From: Lineus longissimus
Lineage: Eukaryota; Nemertea; Pilidiophora; Heteronemertea; Lineidae
DNA length: 64,000 bases
Assembly (NCBI RefSeq): GCF_910592395.1
Contig: NC_088314.1
Coordinates: forward strand, 17,209,998 to 17,273,997
Direction: 5' to 3'
In this document: in pieces, positions 23,745 through 35,400 of the stretch
How positions within the stretch are numbered: position 1 is the stretch's first letter
Layout of the letters: each line of letters starts with the position of its first letter
The notes under the pieces: generated by a model
Seen by the model: the letters and a program-made list of their open reading frames with translations, nothing else
Databases searched by the model: none
What the model was told of the DNA's origin: nothing
Program-made: the position numbers and the translations under genes

Positions 23745-26495
23745 CTGACGGAATCCGCTCTGTGGATAAGCACCGGGTACAGGCCTACCGGTGTAACAGT
23801 AACAAATGCCCCCCTGGAAAAAGTGTCCGGCCCTATTGTATTCTGCAATATGGTTCTATAGAGACCATGACGTCAATAGCTCAGAGATTGAAGCGCATAA
23901 TAGAATCCTTTGTTTCCCGGGCATTTTATCCAAGGACATTTTAAACTTCTACACCGGGCTATACAACTAAGGAGAAAAGTCCATTGATATGCAGGGTACC
24001 ATTACACTCCGGACGCAGTGGACCGGCCCCCTTCCTCACCCTTAATACTGAAAAGGAGACCAAATTAGGATGACGCAATGGGCTGCCCAGGCATCTAGGT
24101 ACCATTCGGGTACGGTTTTTATTGGCTAAACACAAGCAGCATTAAAATATGCACTTGTCCACCCTTAGATAATAATTTGACAGAGGACGCAGCCATTGGG
24201 GTGTTCTCCCTGTCTGTATAGTTTGGTATGTCTGACTCGTTTAATTGTTCATAGAGATAACGATGACTTTCTATGCGTTTTAATCTCGATGTCTGACTCG
24301 CATTTGCTGCTATGAAGGAAGTAGACTCCCTGGGCCCAGGGTAGGTTGTGCGGCTCGTCGATAGGGATAGGGTTGCTGTGCATAGAGCTTCTGCAATGAA
24401 CCATTTTATCCGAAAGGTGGGCGTTGAGTTCTTCATCTTTATGTGACTAATTGCACATTTTTATCACAGTCTCCTCTGCCCCCGCTGTACCAACAGACCC
24501 TGCACAATCACGACAATGCTTCCTTCCCTATTGTATGGTTCTATGCAGATCAATGACCTTCGATACCGTAGAGTTAAAATCGAATAGAATCCACTGGTCC
24601 GGGGACACCACATAATCCTGAAGGAGTGGAAATGCAATGGGACCCCACCTAGTGGCGTAATTACAAACTGCATGTGTCAGTCTCGAAACAGTGTCCAGGC
24701 CCATTGAAACCACACAGATTGTGGCATATGGTTTTATAGTGAACATGACCGTCAATACCTCAAAGTGGGAACAATCAAATCGCATATACTCCGCACATTC
24801 TATCATAGGACACCTGGACCACACATTTCTGTTTTGTCACAACCTGTCTCGATTTTCGTTTAGTTATACTGACTTAGGACAGATGGCGCCAGCTAGCCGT
24901 GACCTCATTGTGCTTTCGATGCACGCGGAGGTTTCGATTTCGATTTTGGGAGCTGCCATCTGCCAGACAGAGCGTTGCTTCATCAATTTTGCCAATTTTT
25001 GTAAGTATTTCGATTCAGAAAGCCGATAACCTGCCGTTCTAGTCGATAGTTATCTTGTTCAGGCGAACTTCATCAATTTTTATCAAGCACAGTACGTACA
25101 CGTAGACGAGTAAACTTTTTCATGGAAATGAATTTGAGCGATGCATGCAAAATGAATTGCACTGCATGCCCAGAGGTCAGGGCCATGAGTGAAAGTGATA
25201 AAGGAAAACCCCGCGTGGGTGTTATGGCTGGTTTAGACTCATGGTCTTGAGGTCAAAATACCGTCATATATTGTCATATGTTGCTTGAGTCACCACAAAG
25301 GCAAAGGCATCATGTGACACTGACAGTGACAGTGCGGGAAATTGAATTTGAAAAACCGTGAGTAGGCTTCGGCCTATAGGCCTAGGCCTAGTCCAAAGAG
25401 TTTCTTCACTGGCGTCACACGATGACGTTGCAAATTGTTTTGCACTGCCATATTGGCCGTCGCACATGGTCACGTAATGGAATGCATTGGGAGGTGGCTG
25501 TCAAAACATCACGTTGTGACGTCACGTGAAGAACCTCTTAGTCTTACGGTCTGCGGCAAATCAAACATGGTGGATGGTAGCTTGCGGGCGGAAAGAGTTA
25601 AAAAAGAAAAAAATATGTGATGAATATAGCTCTCATCAATACTTGAATGTTATGAAGATTGACAAAAAATATTCACACCGGTCTGATACAAGATCGATGT
25701 AAACCTCTATAATTTGAGATTTCTTTTCTGACTCTGTCTCGAGTCAAGGAGGACCTGATTTGGCGAGCTGCCTTTTGAGGGTATCTGAAATGACACAGCC
25801 CTAAAACTTAAAATCTGCAATGTAAGTTTAAAAATCGTGCCCATGATGGTCTCCATACTTTCATATCTCTACCCTTCTGTGAAACGGCAAAACCACTAAC
25901 CAGTGATGTCGTGCTATATTCAATGACGAGTTGTTCTGACATCATTGGCTGGCTCTGTTAGCTTGTACTGCGTAGTGTCAAGTGACGTCATTTACGTCGG
26001 AGAAATCAGTATTGAAGACAACTTTTTTAGTCGCACAAAGGCAGAATTGAAGTCGCTTATTACATGCAATGAAATGAGGCTAAACTTTGATCCCTGACTT
26101 TTGTTAGTATTTTCGATTCAAAAAGAGCACTTATTTTTCAACCTCACTCTCCCACTATTCGATCCAAGGTCTCAACAAAGAGCATAAAGAAGGTTTTATG
26201 CAACAGTTCAACGAGCAGTCACGGAAATGTTTTCAGGTTGTACTTGTTCCATTTGTTCTTCTTTCACAAAATTTCAAAACATGTCCCCGTCCCACTGCCT
26301 ATATTTTCACAAGAAGTTTGTTCCAAGTCCATCTTTCAGCGCCGATCGTATGCCTTGTAAAGTTGTAGCTCATTAGTTGTAGTCGAATGACAAACATCTT
26401 TCCATCATTGATGATAATATCGTTACAGATTTTAAGCCTATGCCATCCCGTGGTCTCTACGGAGGAGCAGTGGTGATGTTCTCTAAGGCACTTCA
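23745..26495. other. repeat-rich spacer upstream of the TatD gene
   Basis: Several diverged copies of one repeat occur at about 23820-23900, 24525-24570 and 24690-24760, sharing blocks like CCCTATTGTAT and ATGGTTCTATAGAGACCATG. A related piece is at about 16160-16240. The ACTCCGGACGCAGTGG motif is at 24004. From 24800 to 26420 I see no repeat or gene. A good acceptor (CGTTACAG at about 26425) just before 26496 suggests an upstream 5' UTR exon for the next gene. Confidence 0.45.
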
Positions 26496-29400
26496 ATGGA
26501 TGATACCAAGAGGGGAAGTTTAAATTTATCAAGAGTTTTCACTAGTACTATTCAGAAAGTGAAAGAGGGTGCAAGCGATTTTGATAATTTGCCACCTGTG
26601 GAAGATAAGGGGGCTGGTGCAGGAGAGAAAGTGAAAGAGGGTGCGAGCGATTTTGATAATTTGCCACCTGTGACAGATAAGGGGGCTGGTGCAGGAGAGA
26701 AAGGGAATAGTGTTGAGAATTTTGAGTCAAGACAAAAACAGACAAGTAGTGACGGTACTACTACAAGGCCAACGTCTAATCAGAATAGAGGTAAAAATCC
26801 AAAGGTTAGGACGAAACGTAGTGGTGAAGATCCAAGGCTCAGGACAACACATAGTAGTGGTGAAAATTCACATTTTACGACAAAGTGTGGTAACGGTGAA
26901 GATTCCAAGTTCAGGAGAACGCGCAGTAGTGGTGGGAATTTTAGATCCAAGCAAACCGTTGGAAGTGGTCACGGTAAAAAGTCTGGCCCGGAAGTTTCTG
27001 GTTTGCCTGGACGGCATGATGCTGAGTTACCGTTGAATAGTAGGCAGTCTCTGACAGAGGGAACAGACAAGCAGGGTGCTATATTAGACTCGAGTAAATC
27101 AACCCCAGTTGTGCAGCATTTAGACCTGCCGAAAGAAAAGTCGTTAACAGGTAATTCTAGTGAAAATTTACCAATTTTTTCACCAGCTTCTGATTGTAAT
27201 GCAAATAGGTCAGCCGATGTGAAACCTCCCGAGAAAGATAGTGTGTCTGAGAGGAAGTCTGTAGTCAAAGGAAAGGGTAATCGAGGTGAACCATTCGTGA
27301 AGAAGACTCCGGTCAGTCGTGGGCGAGGGTTCTCTCAGAGGTATACAAAACAGATAGATATTACGGCGAATTTAGCTCAGCAGCCTGGGGCTACGAGTGT
27401 AGACAATACCAATAAAAATATTTGTTCCAAGGAGTATGGTCGTAGAAGTTTCGAAGACAGAAAGACTTGTGACCAAAATGTAAAATGTCAAAGTGAAAAA
27501 CCTATTGACAGAGAAAAGGATTGTGAAGTTAGTAAGACAGTCACGAAACCTGCATTTTGTAAACAAGAAACTAAGCCTTCGTGTCGTAAGCCAGAAATTA
27601 AGCCTTTGTGTCGTAAGCCAGAAATTAAGCCTTGGTCTAGTAAGTCAGAAACTAAGGCCACTCGCAAGAAGCAGGAAACTGTGTGTAGTCGTCCTAAGCC
27701 AGAAATCAAGTCGACTTGTAGAAAGCCTGACACTAAGCCTGCCCATAGAAAGCTAGAAACAAAGCAAGAGAGCCAGACTTTGTGTCAAAAATCACCGGAA
27801 GTGTTTGTTTATCCATCGACTGAATGTTGGGACAGCGACACCAGTAACAAAAGTAATTCCAAACAAGAGTTAGGCAAGGATAGTAAGTGTCGGCAAGAAT
27901 CTGCTGTGGTAGAAACCGATAGAGCGAGCAAAACTGATTCCGTTTCTGATGTGAAGAGTGAGAGTAGGAAACTTGCTGGTGAACAGACTCATGACAGTTT
28001 TGTAAAAAAGACGGGCTATTTAGAAAAAGTTGAGAGAGAGTTGAAATCTGTGGAAGAAAATACTGATACCACTGTTGAACAAAAGTTCTCGTCTAATATC
28101 GTTGCCGGTGGGAAGATTCGAGAACGGCACGATCAGGTTCCAGAAAGAAATATTACCGGAAATACTTCCAAAGAAATTGGGAAAGCGTGGTTTCAAGGTG
28201 GTAGGAAATCCAGGTTTTATGACCGAGGTACGAAGAAGAAAGGGTTGGTGAAACAGTTTGAGGGGTTGAATGTGAGTGACAAGGGTGTTGCTGCAAAGAC
28301 TTCCGTGGTAGAATGCATTGAGAAGCGACAGGACCAGTCAAAAGACAAATGCCTTTCTGAAGTCTGTGAATTTAAGTCGACAAAGGTGGCATCAGTTGAT
28401 GCTGTTGGTACACGTGAAAGACGTGGTGCACAAGATATTCAAAGGAACTCTGGCGCTGTTGGGAAGCGGCCATTTTCTGCTGGTACTAGATATAAGTACG
28501 GAGGTAAGGGTTCCAGAAATGCGGATAAAATAACTGAAGAAAATACAAGTAGTAGTGAGGTTAAGACTAAGAGTAAGATTGAAAATATAAATGATATTGG
28601 CAATGAGGATATAAAAAAAGATGTGGGTGACAAAGAGACAAATTTAAAAGAGGAGGGAAGTGCAAAAAAGAAGAAGAAGAAGAGTAAAAGAGAGAAGAGA
28701 CGGAGTTCTGGTCAGTGTAGTGGCACGAGTGGTGATATCGTTGGTTCCAGAAGGGAGAGTGGAAATAGCTGGGGGAGTGCCAACTCTGGTGGGAAAGAGA
28801 GTCGGAGACACAGAGACGTATTCACCTCTAGTTCTAGCAGGGTTAGTAACCCTTGGCAGTTGAATCGATCAAGTAATCAAAGTGGACAAAGCTTGGGTAG
28901 CGAAAATAGCAGTAGGAATTCTTGTGGTAGAGGTGACTTGGCGAATCTTGGGCGGTCAGACTTTGAGCCTAAGGGTCAGGTGGGAAGTGCTGTTTTTGAG
29001 CAAAACGGCGGAAGAAACAAAAGTGCAAATAGCTTGGAGAGTGAAAAAAGTGGCGGGAATACTTGCAGGAAGCCTAACTTGGTGAGTCGTGGACAGAGCG
29101 GTTTCGGGCCTGGCAGGGCTGAGCAGAATAGGAATAGAAGTGGCAATAGCTGGGAAAGTGAAAACCGTACGTGTAAGGGCGCTTTGGCACGTGGGGCAAA
29201 GCTAGACAGTGGAACTAGTCAGAAGAGTAGTTGTAGAGGTGGTAGTTATAAAAACATTGAAATTGATAAAAAAACTGATAAAGTTCCTGAGTGGGACAAT
29301 AGCTGTAGTTCTGTTGATAGGAACAAAGGGAAAAAACTTGTTCATACAATTTCATTTGGAAGATCTTTGAGTGAATTTGAGAAAAATCTGCCACCGCGTT

Positions 29401-32400
29401 TTCGCAAACTTCAGGAGCGAAAAGAGTTTGAAAATTCTACTTCTGAAGGTCATAGACACGTTGAGGAACATTTCTCTGTGAGAAATTCAAGTTGTCACGC
29501 AGAAGAGCGTCGGGACGCCTTGACACAGAACGTGTTCTCGAAAAAATTTGATTCGGGAAAGTTGGGGCGTGGTAGAAGAGTCCTGAATCCTGAAATCAAG
29601 CGCCTGACGGACAACCTCGTGGAGAAGCTGAACCTGCACGGGTGTGTTAAGACTCCTGGTGAAGACAGAAAGAAAACCAGGTGACTATTGTAATGCCAAG
29701 AAAAAAAGATCTTGATAATACTTTTCTGTAATCGCAGAAATATTCGGACGCCTTTTTGGTTTTTGCATTTACAGATAATTGTGAAAGGTTGCATTTACAT
29801 ACAGTAGAGCGTCCCTATCAAGGACACCCTTGGGACTGGCTAGTGCTATTCTTAACAGAGAGGTGTCCTGATTACAGAGGTCAAATTTAATGGAAACAAC
29901 TAATTTGGGACCAAAACTAGTGTCCTTAATAGAGAGGTTGTCCCTAATAGAGAGGTGTCCTCTTAGGGAGGTTCTACTGTATATGGTGTGAAAAAGAAAA
30001 CGTAGTTACTGTTATGGAGCAAAATTAAGGTCATCATTTGTCAGTCATAAGGGTGTGCTTGGAGAGGGTCTACTGCTTTACATGTACTTGGCTTAGATTT
30101 GTCTGACTCTGATCATTAATAATTTGAAGATTGAAATCTTCGTTATTTAATTACTCTGCACTGTTCATTTCAGGTCGTCGAATAGTTCTGTTGCGAGGCC
30201 AGCACCTTGGCGAACAGAGGTACCATTTGTGTTAGAAGGAAGCGAGGAAGAGTGGAGTGAAGATTCCATCCCTCTACCTGTACTCGGACAAAAGGTGTTG
30301 TCGTCTTTATCCGACGACCTTTCGGCTGGAGCTCCAGTGGCAGTGGCCAGATCTAGTCCACTACCACCAGCAAGTGCGGAAGCAATACCCTCAGTAGGAG
30401 ATAAAGCAGGTGAGATTACAATGTTGATTACACTTTCTCTGTTGCAGGCCTTGAATTCAAAATTTATTAGGGCACCTAAGTTAGTGCCATTTTGGCCTAG
30501 GGTATTGGAAAATGTGATTTAGAAGATTGAGCGGGCCCGAATGCCAATTTGAAGGGCAATGACTACCATGGCAGTGGTGGCAGTGGTTAAATTTCAGCCC
30601 TGCTAATGCACATATTCTAAAACACCTTGATCACAATGAACAACAGTTTCACAAAAGTGCACTATGCACCCCATCCAGAGAATATCAGAAATTTTATGAT
30701 TTGTTGCTCTCTCTCTGTGTGCAGGACGTAGGATCTAGTGCTAAGAACACCTGATACTCTCAGGATGACCCACCCAGTGTGCTTCGTTTTGGCTGAAGTG
30801 GTAACATTTCATTCTTCAGCTCCCAAAACGTGGGAAATAATGCTAATCTGACTCCAAGGCTATATTTCTATCTGCATGTAATACATTAATAGGGTCTAAA
30901 TCTGACTGTTCAAGATTTGCGTGTACTTTGATACTTGTGCTCCTGCACAGAGCTCTCATTCGGGGTCCAATGATGAAACAATTAAAAAAAACAATCTAAC
31001 CCCTCTATCTCCTACACCCACCACTGAAAAAACTTAAGAATTGGTTTCTATGGACAGGTGGGGTAGTCTATCCCTCAACACATTCAAATCATTTGTAGCT
31101 TACATGTTAAATAAATGTCGCTCAGCTCCCGGGCTAGACATCCATACGAACATTTTGGTACCAAATTCAACTTGTTATTCCACGGTACTCGGGGTATGGT
31201 GTCTTTTTTCAGCCCCCAGCCGCTGGACTATGGACGTGTGTTGCTCCTGCTGATTTTTTGCTGATATCTTTGCAGGTGTGTTACATCGAACGGCAAGCTG
31301 GGTCGAGTCTCTTACTGAAGTCCGATACAGCTACGACGTTGTCACAAGTTTTGAAGAGACGCAACTGGTTAGTCCATTTGTGAAAGACGCCAATCATAAC
31401 CAGCAAACTACACATTTTCTGGGTGAGAAAATGAGCAGAGAAAGTGATATAAAGATGCAGGCGCCAGTGAAAAATAACAGTGTGGTGGATGAGAATGCAA
31501 ATATTGTCGACATGAAGTCTCAGAATCCAGACAAATCTGAAGGTTCTGTTTGTGTGGTTGACTGTAAAAGCAGTGACGACTCGTCCAGGTCCAGGGGCCC
31601 AAGTCCCGCGTCTTGTGAAGATTTCTTCTCTGCAAAATCGGGTTCCCAAGTATCTGGCTCGACAATGCCTAGCGAGAGAGGGAGGAAAGATAAACGAAAG
31701 GTTTCCCCGGAGGAAAATAAACAGAATAAAATGGCCCGAGGGATGGTTAATCGCCGCCGTAGTCCATTTGGCAGTAGGAATGATCCACCTAGGCAACAGT
31801 TTGACAATCGGAGTAGAGGTTTCAATTTTCGTGGTCCACCCCCTGGGATGATGGGAAGGAATCCGTACATGGGCGGAGGACATCATCAAAGTGGTTATTT
31901 CCAGTCACCGCCCAATGAAGCCCAGCCCTACAGTTTTGGGTCTTTTCCATCACCGAATAAACCCCAAGATGTAGGACGTCCCCAGGGATGGTGTCTAGAC
32001 GCAAACAGAAGCCCAACAGAACTTTCTCCACGTCATGACGTGAACATTCCAGCCCAGTATTCTCCAGAGACCCTTGCTCGCTGTCGATTGCCTCCTCCGC
32101 CCCCTCCGGGTTTCGGAACTCACAACAATAGTAGAGGGTTAGATAAGCACCCAAGAACTATCAGTCCAAGATTGGCTGGTCCTGGATTCCTGGATAGGTC
32201 GAGAAGTCCTGTTTCTTCATGTGCAAGTTCTGTTGGACCAAGTCATCAGAATACCCAAATGGCAGCATCTCATGGTTCTCCTTGTTCAGTGGAGACTGAT
32301 AATGTGTGTGTTGTCGACGTTCGCCATGTTCCGTCATCTTTTCACCAGAGGACTTTAGAAGAGTTGGTCAAAGCCCAGGACGTAGGTGATAGAAAATCAA

Positions 32401-35400
32401 GGGATACTGAACAAGTGTTCTCCAGCAGTGAAATTCAAACAAAGAAAAGACATATGGGTGTTTTCAAAATGCCTGATAAGGAAGGGATAGAACAGTTGAA
32501 GGTCAGGCAGCGTGCGTACAGAGGTCGAGGAAGAGGGACTGCGGTACAGTCTGCATCTGCAACATGTTTGACCAATCGACCAGGATCTGGTTCATATACG
32601 TTGCAAGCAGTGGCCACTGTTCCTGTGATGTCAAAATCTTGTGACAGTATTTCAATGTCTTCATTGCCAAAGACGTTGATTTCTGATGGAATTAAACAAG
32701 AGCCTGATGAAGCGACACGAATCCAAAAGGACACTCATTGCAAAGGAAATGAAAGTCTGGAGGAAAATGGTGTTGAGAGAACTAAAGCACTTGAATGTGT
32801 TTCCACGGCAGAGAAAGAGACGGAGGGCAAATTCGTCGCGGGTAGCATGAATCGTATTCGATCTCCTGCAGCTCTGAGTGAGTCATACTCATCTGTATCC
32901 GGGAGTAAAAGTAATGAGAGTATCGGGAAGATAGCTTTGTGCTCTCAGAGTGATGATACTGATGAAAGTTTTGGGTTGGTAGGTGAAAATTCGGACTTAA
33001 ATGCATCAATGGAATCTGAATCGACTGACGGCCAGAAGTTTGTCGTGGATGATCGTGGTTTGTTCACTGAGTCTGACCCCGAGTGCTCTGACGCTGAAGC
33101 CAGGAATGGAAAGCCCGTGACGAAGTCGAGCTACCACCACCCGCAGCCGTTTCTCAGATGGAGGAAGACTGAGGCATCACCGTTGGTTCAGGGGTCACCA
33201 TTTGAAACATCTGAGAGCAGAGGTGCTGATAGTCCATATAGTTCGTATTCCCCTTTACCAAAAGGGCGAGGTATTTCTCCACTCACATTTGATAAACATT
33301 GTCAAGTTCGCAACAAGAATAAAATGCAAGATGACAGTACTCCTGTGAAAGTACTGCGGAGGGGCGAGGCGATCCCAGAGGATATTAAACCTTCGAGGGG
33401 AGAATTGGGCAGATTGAAGGAAATTAAGGAAGAGCAGGGACACAGTATCGTGTCAATGAACAGGAAGACCTTGTTTCCAAAATCTGAACCAGGGGTAGAA
33501 GAAAACTCTGGTGACAGGGTCGATGGCATTCGTTGTGAACATGATAAACTCAGTTTGCATGGGGGGAATAAATTGACGCAAGAGGTTATGATAGCTAAAG
33601 AGAACTTAAAAGCAAAATTGGATATTTCTAAAGTCGAGGTGTCGGAGGAGAAAATAGCAAAACCTGAGAAAAAGGTTGAGAAATCGAACCCAGTTGACTG
33701 GTTTGAGGAAGGATCACCTCAACAGATTCAAGGCGACTCTTTTTCAAACAAGGAAGCTTTAATGCACAATGCTCGAACAAGGTGGTCTCAAACCACATCT
33801 GCGCCTGTATTCGATCCGTGGCTTTCACAGTATGACAGTCAGCAAGAGTCTGGAGCGGCTGCTGTCAAGGACAGCATTGCAACAAGCGTCTTTTACCCTG
33901 GTCTGATAAATGCGGGTATGGGACCGATGTTGGACGCTGCAGAAAAGCGAATGTCTGCCCCGCTTCCTAATCTTTGGAGTAGACACAAAAAGGGGGAGCA
34001 ACAGAAGGAAAAGGCAAAGGATGCCAAGAAGTTCGGTTGGCGGCGGTCTACCGGTTCGTTACCCTCGGCAGCCAGCGGTAAACCGAAAAGGAACTCGTGG
34101 TCGTCTTCCCTTGGACCGAAGACGTACCTCTACATGCCGGAACCGAAGTCGGCAGCAAACAAGGCTGGCCAGATGGGTTCTCGGACATTCTCCTGGGGAT
34201 CATTGAATGACCTATCAGAGGAGGCGTAAGTTCTGGCTTTTACCATTCAAGGGTCTTATGCAGAAAGGTGATAAGGACACTTTGCCCCAAAATTGGTGAT
34301 ACCCACTATAGAGATTGATGATTAAACTTTTATTGCATCATGATTGAAAATTAAATTGGAAATGCTCTTAGATTTTTAACAGCTCGGGCTCGAATTTGAG
34401 TCTATATGTAATTTTCTCAAGTGCACCTTGCACCTTTCTGCCTTAGTTCCTTGATTTGACTCATAGTGCATTGGTTGAGTTTAAAATGAATACATGCTTG
34501 ATTGATTTGATAACAGATGGTTGATTCTGAATCTTGAACACGTCTCATTGCTCCTGATGGAATAGACTTTGCTTGAGAAAAGAATCTGAATGTTGAAATG
34601 TGTTGGCTAGCATGCCGATTTATCAGCGTTGTGCATCAATTCTTTAGTCTCTGCCTTTGGTGAAGGAAGGATACTAATGCACACACGTGTTCCTACAAGA
34701 TAGGTATCCGCTTAAGAGAGGCTCCACTGTATGTGAAGATACTTTAATCTGTTTTAAAATGTCTTTTCAGCCTCTCTGGTTTGACTGATTCCCCAGCGAG
34801 GAGTTGGAAGACCAAATTTCGTGAGAAACTCGATAACAGCAATGTACCGTACGTGGACTCGCACTGTCATATTGACTTCCTGTATAAGAGAATCAACTAT
34901 CGAGGCTCGTGGATGAAGTTCCAGATGATGTATGCCGACACATTCATGCATAACTACTATGCCTGCGTTACGAACTTCTGTGACCCGAATAGTTTCAGAG
35001 ATAGTAAGTCTGGTTTCTGTTTATAACAAATTTGATTTATAAAGCTTAACCATTGTCCATTAGTACCTGCCTACAGGCATTGGGCAAGGTTAAAACTTCA
35101 AGGTTTTTAAGGTTAAATAGCATGTCATTCCTGAGTAGAATCCTGGAGTGTTGACGCTTATTTTAGGTAGCATATTCACTGCCAATTAACGTCTGGTTTG
35201 GTCATTGCTACATTGACCTTCGCCAGTGAAAGAGTTAAAGTGGCAGGAAGGAAAAAAGATGTCTGGATATTAGTTGAAACTGAGGGCAAACCAGGGAACC
35301 ATGTATCTGAATTTGTATGAAAAACTTTAAAAACATCATTTCAGATGGCATGTGGAAGCAGATTCTTCCCGAGGACGGCGTCTATGGTTCGTTTGGATGT

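Noticed and set aside
31281-31889. 202-codon minus-strand frame
   Set aside because: It is the antisense shadow of the large TatD-gene exon at 31276-34225, which is phase-consistent with its neighbours.
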